DNA from: Barthelona sp. PAP020
Lineage: Eukaryota > Metamonada: BaSk clade
Length of the DNA: 37,367 nt
Direction of reading: 5' to 3'
NCBI GenBank assembly: GCA_040182905.1
Contig: JARQWU010000076.1
Location: 1 to 37,367, forward strand
Part shown: piece by piece, positions 17,496 to 24,328 of the stretch
How positions within the stretch are numbered: position 1 is the stretch's first letter
Layout: the number at the start of each line of letters is the position of its first letter
Made by a program: the position numbers and the translations under genes
The notes under the pieces: generated by a model
Databases searched by the model: none
Told to the model about the DNA's origin: nothing
What the model saw: only the letters and a program-made list of their open reading frames with translations

Positions 17496-19001
17496 TTAAG
17501 CCATACCATCAAAAAGTGTGGAACCATCTTTAGTCTTGATACGTTTGCGACCATCAGGATACAAAGTTTCAGTTCTGTCATCAAAAATATTTTTGATTGT
17601 CCCATCTGTATATATTCTTTTCTTCATTCCATTTGCAAAGGATATCTCTTGTTGACCATTTGCAAAAACAACATGTCTTTTTCCATCAGAATCAATGGTT
17701 TGGGTGGTGCCATCTGGAAACCTACTTTTCTCCTTTCCATCCATCCATATTTCCTTTTCAGTTCCATCAGGAAAACGTATGAGCTTGGTTTGATCAGATT
17801 TATGAATTTCAATTTGACCATTGTGAAATTTAAAGATCTGGGTGTCATCGTTGTAGGTTACTTGAGTTGTGTCTACGTCTCTGTAATAATAAACAACTCT
17901 ATTAGTCGATAATACTAATTTCTTAACATCACCCTTTGAAAAGAACACATAAACAATGGAATTGGTGTAATCTTCTCCCGAAAAGCCATGTGCCTGAAAC
18001 CATGTGGTAGGAACGATTTCTTTGATGGTACCATTTGTGAATTCAATGATACGGCGTCTAAACGGTCCAAAAGTCTTTTCAATTTTACCATCATCATGAA
18101 CTTTTCTGGATAGCAATGTTTCATCTTGCAGAGGATTAATCCTTGGTTTTAAATTGGTCAAAATATCAACAGGATCAATGTAGAAAGGAGATGCCTTGAA
18201 ATCTACCGATTTCACATCTTTTTCAGCAATATTAACAACTTCTGAAAAAGCACTATTTTTATTTGTGTGCAAACTATGATTTTCGCTTTCATTCAAACGA
18301 TCATCTTGATCCAAAGAAGTTCCACTGACTTTTTCTTCAATTTTTGATTTATCTTCCTTCTTTGAACCTTTTTCAACTTTTGTAGGACTTTTATTGTTTA
18401 TTGTGGGTGTTTTATCCTTAGATTGCAATGCAGCATTTAAATCAGACTTCAAACGGTTATTTACAGCATTTAAACGAGAAATTCGTGTCTTATACAACTC
18501 TTCTTGCTCATTTAATTGTTGTTTTAATTGAGATATTTCCGATCTGCTCTCTCTTGTCTGATTTTGCTCTCTTAATTCTCTTAACTCATCATTAGCCTTC
18601 ACATTCAATTGTTTAAAATGAGAAACTTTACTATTTAACTCTGAAATTTCCTTTTCATGCAAACTTTGAATATTCTCAACTTTATCCTTTAATCTTTGAT
18701 TCTCGGTTTGCAATTCCTTATTTTTATTCATTAATTCATCCAGTAAATGATTGTTATCTTTAATTTTAGGGGTAACTTGAGGAACTTCCCCAAAGATTTG
18801 TTTGTGATTACGTGAATTCACAACAAAATTATTTGCAGGTTTAGTTGTAAGTAAACTCTTTTTGATCATGTTTTGAAATTGATTTTCAATGTTTTCGAAT
18901 TGTTCATTGGAAATGATATTATCAATGAAATTATCATGGTTTTTAATATTATAATATTGTATTAAAGACAAAATGATGATATTTTCATCTGTTGAAGCCA
19001 T
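17496..19001 (-). CDS. SAS-4/CPAP centriole assembly protein (TCP10 C-terminal domain)
   Basis: A 501-residue protein. Residues ~85-195 form coiled coil, ~200-260 a charged disordered linker, and ~300-500 the TCP/T-complex-10 C-terminal domain. That domain is an antiparallel sheet of G-box repeats: RFPDGTEKEIWMDGKEKSRF, then FANGQQEISFANG, YTDGTIKNIF, YPDGRKRIKTKDGSTLFDG. VVYYYRDVDTTQVTY and FKFHNGQIEIHKSD match the CPAP/SAS-4/STIL-binding region. SAS-4/CPAP builds the microtubule wall of centrioles and basal bodies, with the TCP domain tethering STIL/Ana2-type partners. The protein is shorter than animal CPAP and lacks an obvious N-terminal tubulin-binding block. Its presence shows the organism builds basal bodies. 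Confidence 0.92.
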   Translation of the reverse strand: MASTDENIIILSLIQYYNIKNHDNFIDNIISNEQFENIENQFQNMIKKSLLTTKPANNFVVNSRNHKQIFGEVPQVTPKIKDNNHLLDELMNKNKELQTENQRLKDKVENIQSLHEKEISELNSKVSHFKQLNVKANDELRELREQNQTRESRSEISQLKQQLNEQEELYKTRISRLNAVNNRLKSDLNAALQSKDKTPTINNKSPTKVEKGSKKEDKSKIEEKVSGTSLDQDDRLNESENHSLHTNKNSAFSEVVNIAEKDVKSVDFKASPFYIDPVDILTNLKPRINPLQDETLLSRKVHDDGKIEKTFGPFRRRIIEFTNGTIKEIVPTTWFQAHGFSGEDYTNSIVYVFFSKGDVKKLVLSTNRVVYYYRDVDTTQVTYNDDTQIFKFHNGQIEIHKSDQTKLIRFPDGTEKEIWMDGKEKSRFPDGTTQTIDSDGKRHVVFANGQQEISFANGMKKRIYTDGTIKNIFDDRTETLYPDGRKRIKTKDGSTLFDGMA

Positions 19002-19056
19002 TTAAAAACAATAATTAATAAAAAAAAGAAGGAATCAATTTTTTTTATAGAGCAAG

Positions 19057-20469
19057 ATGACGGAAGACAAAACTGATTATGAATATTTAATAATAGGCAC
19101 ACAACTTCCAGAAGCATTAATTTCAGCGAGTTGCAATTATCATGGCAATAATTGTTTTCATTATGATTTTAGTCGAAAATATTGTGGTTTATGTTGTTCT
19201 TTAACATATCATGAACTTTGTAATTTGTTAAAAAATAAAGAATTCACATTTGAAGATCAACAAAATATTTTGTATGAAAATAATGAAGTAAAATCTGATT
19301 TTATTTTGCCTGCTTTAAAGTTTCATGGTAATGTTGAAACGTTTATTGAAAATAATAATTTTTTAAACATGAGAGAAGTGTTTTCGATAGATTTAGCTCC
19401 ATCATTCACATTATGCAATTCACCTCTAATAAAATTCATTTTTAATACGAATGTTTCTTATCACATTAAATTTATGCATTCTGAACATATAAAAGTTACC
19501 AATGATTTAAATGAGTTTTCATCAATATTACAGAATCGAGGTGATGTTTTTAAATCAAAATTGAGTTTGCCTGCAAAACAACGATTTATGCAATTAGTAA
19601 GATTAATTCAGTCTGATGAAAATATTGACATGACGTTAGCGGAATATTTAGGGAATAGATTTTCGAAATTTGAAAAAGAATCCATTTATGCAATGTTAGA
19701 CATTACCAATGGTTTTAATATTAGTAAAAATAAGGATATATTGATGTTTGAATGTAAAGAACGAATAAAACGATTTGTAAGTTCGCTGGGACGATTTGGT
19801 GATTATCCTGCTTTGTACCCATGTTATGGTTTTGCTGATTTACCCCAGGGATTCATTCAAACTGCAGCATCATTTAATGGTACTGTTATTATGAATGGTA
19901 CAATTACAGTGAGTGAGAATAGTTTTGAAGTTAAAGATTATAATGGTAGCGAAATATTTAAATACGATAAAATGATTATTTCAACAGAACAATTACATTA
20001 CACTGACCTTGATAAAACTCTTGGAATTGAATTGATAGAAAGTGGAAAGATTTTTCGTATTGTTCTATTAACCAAAACAAAATTTATTGAAGAAACCAAT
20101 TTTTCCACTCAATTTTCTGTACAAAATGATTCGTTGCTAGAAAATGTTATGGGGATTCAGTTGACAAATGTGTGTAAATGTGTTGGCAAAGAATGGCTTT
20201 TGTATCATTTTGTGATGATGAACGAGCATGATTTGACAGTTATGCTAGAATTGATTCAAAACAAAATAGACATCAATGATTCATTATTGTTCAGTTTTGT
20301 GTTGAATGAATATGAAATTGATGAACAAACGTTACCAGAGAATGTTTTTGTTTTAAACACTAAATATTGTCGTGAAGGAAGCTTTTATTTTAACCAAGCA
20401 GTTAACCTTTATTCAAAGTTGGGATTTAATTCTGATGATTTTGCATTTTCTCATAAACAACAGGAATGA
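19057..20469 (+). CDS. Rab escort protein / RabGDI family
   Basis: A 470-residue member of the GDI/REP superfamily. The N-terminal dinucleotide-fold remnant is YEYLIIGTQLPEALISASC (residues 9-27, canonical GTGLPE spelled GTQLPE). The Rab-binding platform is SLGRFGDYPALYPCYGFADLPQGFIQ at ~243-268, followed by FNGTVIMNG. Residues ~109-150 (IDLAPSFTLCNSPLIKFIF, NVSYHIKFM) match the REP/GDI sequence-conserved region. REP presents newly made Rab GTPases to geranylgeranyl transferase; GDI recycles prenylated Rabs. The spelling F-G-x-x-P-x-L-Y-P-x-Y-G and strong divergence from the tightly conserved GDIs favour REP, but I cannot exclude a divergent GDI. It starts 55 bp from the divergent SAS-4 ATG, so the two share a very short promoter. 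Confidence 0.85.
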   Translation: MTEDKTDYEYLIIGTQLPEALISASCNYHGNNCFHYDFSRKYCGLCCSLTYHELCNLLKNKEFTFEDQQNILYENNEVKSDFILPALKFHGNVETFIENNNFLNMREVFSIDLAPSFTLCNSPLIKFIFNTNVSYHIKFMHSEHIKVTNDLNEFSSILQNRGDVFKSKLSLPAKQRFMQLVRLIQSDENIDMTLAEYLGNRFSKFEKESIYAMLDITNGFNISKNKDILMFECKERIKRFVSSLGRFGDYPALYPCYGFADLPQGFIQTAASFNGTVIMNGTITVSENSFEVKDYNGSEIFKYDKMIISTEQLHYTDLDKTLGIELIESGKIFRIVLLTKTKFIEETNFSTQFSVQNDSLLENVMGIQLTNVCKCVGKEWLLYHFVMMNEHDLTVMLELIQNKIDINDSLLFSFVLNEYEIDEQTLPENVFVLNTKYCREGSFYFNQAVNLYSKLGFNSDDFAFSHKQQE

Positions 20470-20545
20470 AATAAGAGAATTTCTTTGCGTACATAAAATG
20501 GTAAGTATCAGTATTGTTTCAAAACAATAATTTTTTTTTTTTTTT

Positions 20546-20648
20546 AAGAGTGTTCTGAACCATCCACGCAAAACGAACCAGTTTCAAGTACCCCCAAACT
20601 CTAACCGAGAACAATACAGATCTTTATAAGCATTTATTATTATTATTC
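20546..20648 (+). repeat. Dispersed ~105-bp repeat, copy 1
   Basis: It begins AAGAGTGTTCTGAACCATCC, contains AAGTACCCCCAAACTCTAACCGAGAACAAT and the near-palindrome ACAGATCTTTAT, and ends in TTATTATTATT. It is nearly identical to copy 3 (23373-23481) and about 80% similar to inverted copy 2 (22730-22836). The outer GTCGTGTGAA end seen in copies 2 and 3 is missing. It lies 75 bp after the Rab escort gene. Confidence 0.85.
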
Positions 20649-20667
20649 AGCTAAAAAGAATTGATGA

Positions 20668-20931
20668 TCAAAAACAAAATATAATCATCCATTAAAATTT
20701 GGTAGTTGTCTTAAAGGTAGTACTCAAAGATATTTAACTTTGTTACACTTTGGTTTAATAGGTCAAGTACCATTACAGACTACTGAATTAAAAAGAGCAT
20801 TTCTAAATCCACCAGAAAATTGCTCATGTCTTGCTGATGAAACTTTTATTTCATTGTGGTTAGATAAAAAAATAAAACTGTCCCAAATACCACAAGAAAT
20901 CAAAAAAAACATCCAAAAAATAAAACCATAA
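20668..20931 (+). pseudogene. ORF fragment without a start codon
   Basis: An open frame of ~87 codons from 20668 to the TAA at 20929-20931, just downstream of repeat copy 1. It contains protein-like sequence (LKFGSCLKGSTQRYLTLLHF, PPENCSCLADETFISLWLDK, IPQEIKKNIQKIKP) but no ATG, and a TGA lies immediately upstream. I do not recognise the family. It may be a broken end of a gene dislodged by the repeat, an exon whose partner I cannot find, or chance. Confidence 0.35.
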
Positions 20932-21121
20932 AAAAATTATTTTTCTTTTAAGACCAGCACTTGAATGAAAAAAAAAAATTAAAAATGAGGCTTCTTTCAG
21001 ACAAAACAAGATTTAATCTCACAGTAATAATATGAAAAAAAAGTTTGAAAAAAAATTGACTGCTTGAAAAGAAAAAGAAATCTGTCTTTTTTTTTTCTTT
21101 TATCAATGCACCAATTTTAAA

Positions 21122-22414
21122 ATGGAGTCAGAAAAAGAAAACGTAAAAGAGAAAACCAAAGATTTAAATGAGATTGAAACTTTTTTTGAGGTTAAAAGTA
21201 TTGTTAATGTTGGAGAAAAAATTCATGAAATTTCAGGATTCTCTAACAGAATTCATTGTATTGATTTTTCGAATGATGGGAGTATATTTGTTGTTTGTGT
21301 TGATAATGATACTGAGGATGAATCAATGATGATTTTTGATTCAGAAACTTACACAAAAATTCACAATATTAAAGTAGATCGACCTTGGTACTGTTGTTTC
21401 TCTGCAGATAATCTATATTTAGCCATTTGTGATGATTCATTAAAAGTACACATTCATCGAAATGACCGCAGCAAAAATTTTGAATGGATTCAAACTTTGG
21501 ATGCTGACACTGAAACTTATTCTTTATGCTTCTCTAAAACAGATAGCAACATCCTCTTTTGTGGAAGCACGTCTGGAATGTTGACAAAGTTTGACATACA
21601 AAACGGAGAGAAATTGAACTCTTGTAAGCCAGTTAACGATCAATTTATTTGGCGAATTGATGTCAATCCCGAAAACACTTTACTTGCGGCAGGTAGTGGT
21701 GATAACAATCTGTATGTTGTTGATATGGAAAGCTTCAATTTAGCGTGGAGCGTATCTAATCACACAAGCTGTATCTGTTGTGTACAATTTAGCCATTCAG
21801 GGGAATTTCTCATCAGTTCTAGTGAAGATGGCCATGTCCATATGTATAGTGTCGCAACCCAAGAATTGATTCATTCTATGGATATAATCACAGAAGTTGG
21901 TGACAATGAAAACATTTTCATTGAATATGTGAAGTTTTTTTCAAAGGACAGACAAATTTTAGCTCTCACCCGAGGGAAATTTTTTATTATAGATGTGGCG
22001 ACTTTCAAAATTACACAGGTTATCGATGCAAACCTCGAATTAAATTATGTCGGTGTTGGAATTTCGAAGGATGAAACGCAAATTTTAGTCGGAAGAACAA
22101 ATGATTGTGCTTTAGATGTATATGCTACGAATTTGTTTGCAAATAATGGCTTGGAACAGGAAATTGATCAATTGATTAGTTTTTCCAGAAAGTACAATGG
22201 TGGAGTTATTCTTGCTGCAAAAAAGTATGAATACTTTCATACCAATTTCATTCGTACACTCGTCAATGCTGGTTTAGTTGTAAGGCAGGAAGAATTTGAT
22301 GATATCATCAATCTGGTATGGGATCTTGTGGAATGGAATGGACAGAACAATGGAAATTTAGAAGACTTCATGCAATTGGACACCAGTGATGATGAAATAA
22401 CTGATGATGATTGA
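21122..22414 (+). CDS. WD40 beta-propeller protein
   Basis: A 430-residue protein. After a charged 30-residue start, residues ~50-340 form about six or seven degenerate WD40 blades: IHCIDFSNDGSIFVVCVDND, SLCFSKTDSNILFCGSTSGM, WRIDVNPENTLLAAGSGDNN, CVQFSHSGEFLISSSEDGHV. The ~90-residue C-terminal region is helical (EIDQLISFSRKYNGGVILAA) with an acidic tail DTSDDEITDDD. WD40 propellers are protein-binding scaffolds, and no specific family can be assigned. The gene lies between inverted copies 1 and 2 of the 105-bp repeat. Confidence 0.85.
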   Translation: MESEKENVKEKTKDLNEIETFFEVKSIVNVGEKIHEISGFSNRIHCIDFSNDGSIFVVCVDNDTEDESMMIFDSETYTKIHNIKVDRPWYCCFSADNLYLAICDDSLKVHIHRNDRSKNFEWIQTLDADTETYSLCFSKTDSNILFCGSTSGMLTKFDIQNGEKLNSCKPVNDQFIWRIDVNPENTLLAAGSGDNNLYVVDMESFNLAWSVSNHTSCICCVQFSHSGEFLISSSEDGHVHMYSVATQELIHSMDIITEVGDNENIFIEYVKFFSKDRQILALTRGKFFIIDVATFKITQVIDANLELNYVGVGISKDETQILVGRTNDCALDVYATNLFANNGLEQEIDQLISFSRKYNGGVILAAKKYEYFHTNFIRTLVNAGLVVRQEEFDDIINLVWDLVEWNGQNNGNLEDFMQLDTSDDEITDDD

Positions 22415-22729
22415 GTTTGAGTTTTCGTATGAAAGTGTTGAGTTTTTTCCTAACTTTCCCAGCACTCTTCATATTTTAAACTAAAAACATGATTATAAAA
22501 AATCAGTTTGCTGGTTCCAAAATTTCCAGCTTCATTTGTGTGCTCAAAGTAATCTCTATTCTGATATCAAGTTATCAAACATTATCAGTGAGGTTAGAAC
22601 ATACAGTTATATAATAGTTTATAAGACTTTAAGTATGGAGACACTGTTTCCAATCAGAATTATCTTAATTCGGAACACAAAGAAAGAACGTGAATTTGTT
22701 TGATTGATAAATGAGATCAAGTAAACAAT
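22415..22729. other. Intergenic region left of the inverted-repeat element
   Basis: About 315 bp after the WD40 stop codon. I see no ORF of note, RNA gene or repeat. Base composition is less extreme than other spacers here (for example 22500-22580), so it may be old decayed sequence. Confidence 0.4.
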
Positions 22730-22836
22730 TTCACACGACAATAATAATAAATGTTTATAAAGATCTTTATTGTTTTCGGTTAGAGTTTGGGGGTACTTGT
22801 CACTGGTCTGTTGTGGTAGATTGGTTCAGAACTCTC
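22730..22836 (-). repeat. Dispersed ~105-bp repeat, copy 2 (inverted)
   Basis: On the + strand it begins TTCACACGACAATAATAATA, contains TATAAAGATCTTTATTG and CGGTTAGAGTTTGGGGGTAC, and ends GGTTCAGAACTCT. It is the reverse complement of copies 1 and 3 with about 80% identity. The outer TTCACACGAC matches the end GTCGTGTGAA of copy 3, so copies 2 and 3 form terminal inverted repeats. Confidence 0.85.
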
Positions 22837-22847
22837 CTATTAAAAAA

Positions 22848-23321
22848 ATGGAAGGTTCTTTCCCAGGGCGAAACTTAAACAAAATAGTGTTTGGAGCCGT
22901 TTAGAATATTCTTTACTTGACCTCATTTTTGTGAAGCGAAGCGGGCATTTCATAAGAGAGCAACAACAAGAAAATTTTTGGATGCGTTTGTGTCAGTCAA
23001 GCAAAACCCACAATATGCCAGTCTGTTTCCCTACGCCAAATCAACCAGTACCAGAGATTAATCCTACAAAGTTTTAGCCTGGAGCAAGAACTTTGCAGGA
23101 AAAGAGAAAAGAAAGTTTTCTGGTGCAGGAAAAACTTTCCCGCCACTTCTGAACAAGTTCGAATTTTAAAATTGGAAGATGTTATCAAATTAAACCAAAA
23201 TTTAAACATGGAGGATCAACAAAAGGCTGATTCTTTTTTTTTACAAAGAACATTCAGTTTACGAACCAAACTCAGATCACGAATTGAAAAACACCAACTA
23301 GCCAACCTTCTCATCCTATAA
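22848..23321 (+). pseudogene. Decayed coding sequence inside the inverted-repeat element
   Basis: The core of the element reads as protein-like sequence broken across frames. An ATG at 22848 gives 18 codons (MEGSFPGRNLNKIVFGAV) then TAG. A second frame is open from ~22904 to a TAG near 23076 (EYSLLDLIFVKRSGHFIREQ ... HNMPVCFPTPNQPVPE). A third is open from ~22980 to TAA at 23319-23321 (SFSLEQELCRKREKKVFWCR ... ILKLEDVIKLNQNLNMEDQQ). G+C is higher than in the surrounding spacers, as in genes here. It may be the remains of the element's own protein; I cannot name the family. Confidence 0.45.
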
Positions 23322-23372
23322 TCCTTGTAAAAGCTTTTATAATCATTTTCTGTTTTGCATCATGAATTTTTT

Positions 23373-23481
23373 AAGAGTGTTCTGAACCATCCACGCAAAA
23401 CGACTCAGTTGCAAGTACCCCCAAACTCTAACCGAGAACAATAAAGATCTTTATAAATATTTATTATTATTGTCGTGTGAA
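23373..23481 (+). repeat. Dispersed ~105-bp repeat, copy 3
   Basis: Same orientation as copy 1 and nearly identical to it: AAGAGTGTTCTGAACCATCC, then AAGTACCCCCAAACTCTAAC, a perfect 14-bp palindrome ATAAAGATCTTTAT, and TTATTATTATTGTCGTGTGAA. It forms the right end of the 752-bp element and lies 94 bp from the tRNA-Leu 3' end. Confidence 0.85.
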
Positions 23482-23570
23482 TTAAAGCCTTTAATTTTGC
23501 CCTTTCGTTTAACGTGAATTATTGTTTTGTAAAAATAGAGACTCGATCCTTGACCTTGTGTCTTTTAAGG

Positions 23571-23575
23571 AAAAA
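23571..23575 (-). terminator. RNA polymerase III terminator of tRNA-Leu
   Basis: A TTTTT run on the minus strand begins directly after the discriminator base of the tRNA, the usual Pol III stop signal. Confidence 0.8.
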
Positions 23576-23657
23576 TGCAAGCGGTGGGGCTCGAACCCAC
23601 GAACCACTCGGGACTGGGGCTTAAATCCAGCGACGTTGACCACTTGTCTACGCTTGC
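23576..23657 (-). tRNA. tRNA-Leu (anticodon UAA)
   Basis: An 82-nt cloverleaf on the minus strand, including discriminator A73. The acceptor stem GCAAGCG/CGCTTGC is a perfect 7 bp. The D arm is GAC...GTC with GG in the loop. The anticodon loop TTTAAGC holds TAA, which reads UUA. The long variable arm (TCCCGAGTGGTTC, class II) and A73 are both leucine identity features. The T arm is GTGGG-TTCGAGC-CCCAC. The A box (around AAGTGGTCAAC) and B box (GGTTCGAGCCC) are present. CCA is not encoded and there is no intron. The anticodon stem CTGGA/CCCAG has one A-C mismatch next to the loop. Confidence 0.95.
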
Positions 23658-24328
23658 ATAAATGTATTTTTTTCTTTTTCCAGTAATTAATATAAACTAT
23701 GAAAGCAATGAATCAAAAAAGAAAATTTTTTCATCAAATTTCTTCAATTAAGGAAATTATTTTCAAGTTAAGAAGCACTGTACGTATAAGTGAATAAAAA
23801 TGAATAGTGTTTGTTTGGTTAAAGGCTTTCGAAGCCCCATTGATCTTTTGAAAAACTTTAGATTTACTAAGGTAAAGTTTAGACTTTAATATTTTGCTTT
23901 TGCAAAAACACAAAAAAATAGTATTGAAGAATTTCTCCGAAATTCTCCTACTTGATCGTTCCAATTACATTTCAGTCCCTCAATTCCCCCCCTCCCCCTC
24001 TTGGGATTTTGACTGAAATTTGCTAGAATGAGTTTTCTGAGTTTACTTGCTTTGCAAATAAATATAGTTGTTTCACAACTGGACCAATTGATGGCAATTT
24101 GATTTTATGGATAAATTATGAAAATTTGAAAAAATGACAGAATGAAGTAAGTATCAAAAGTTTTGATGATGTATTTATCCTTTTTCTATTTGAATATTCA
24201 CTATTCACTCTCATTCAAAACACTCTGACGTTTTTTAATCTTAAAATAAAAAAGAAATAGAAAAAAAAGACTATTTTTATGGTGTTAACACAATAAACAA
24301 CAAGACGAATCAATAACAGAAAAAAAAT
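23658..24328. other. Intergenic region between tRNA-Leu and the FAM135-like gene
   Basis: About 670 bp. An open frame at 23734-23964 (-) is not convincingly protein-like and I do not call it. A pyrimidine tract with C runs (CCCCCCCTCCCCCTC at ~23988-24001) is unusual in such AT-rich DNA. No further RNA gene or repeat copy was seen. Confidence 0.4.

Larger units (their letters stand above)
22730..23481. mobile_element. 752-bp element with ~107-bp terminal inverted repeats (MITE-like)
   Basis: Inverted copies 2 and 3 bound ~536 bp of internal sequence. The ends are TTCACACGAC at left and GTCGTGTGAA at right. The size, the long inverted repeats, the decayed coding core and a further solo copy at 20546-20648 suggest a non-autonomous or decayed DNA transposon. 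No clear target-site duplication is visible (left flank ...AAACAAT, right flank TTAAAGCC). No transposase family is recognised. Confidence 0.6.

Noticed and set aside
20546-23481. The 105-bp repeat as a Pol III or snRNA gene
   Set aside because: No A/B boxes, no Sm site and no snRNA core are visible, and the inverted arrangement with an outer TTCACACGAC end fits terminal repeats better.
22997-23964. Minus-strand frames of 70 and 76 codons near the element and the tRNA
   Set aside because: One is antisense to the decayed coding core, and the other has no family resemblance and an unfavourable composition.
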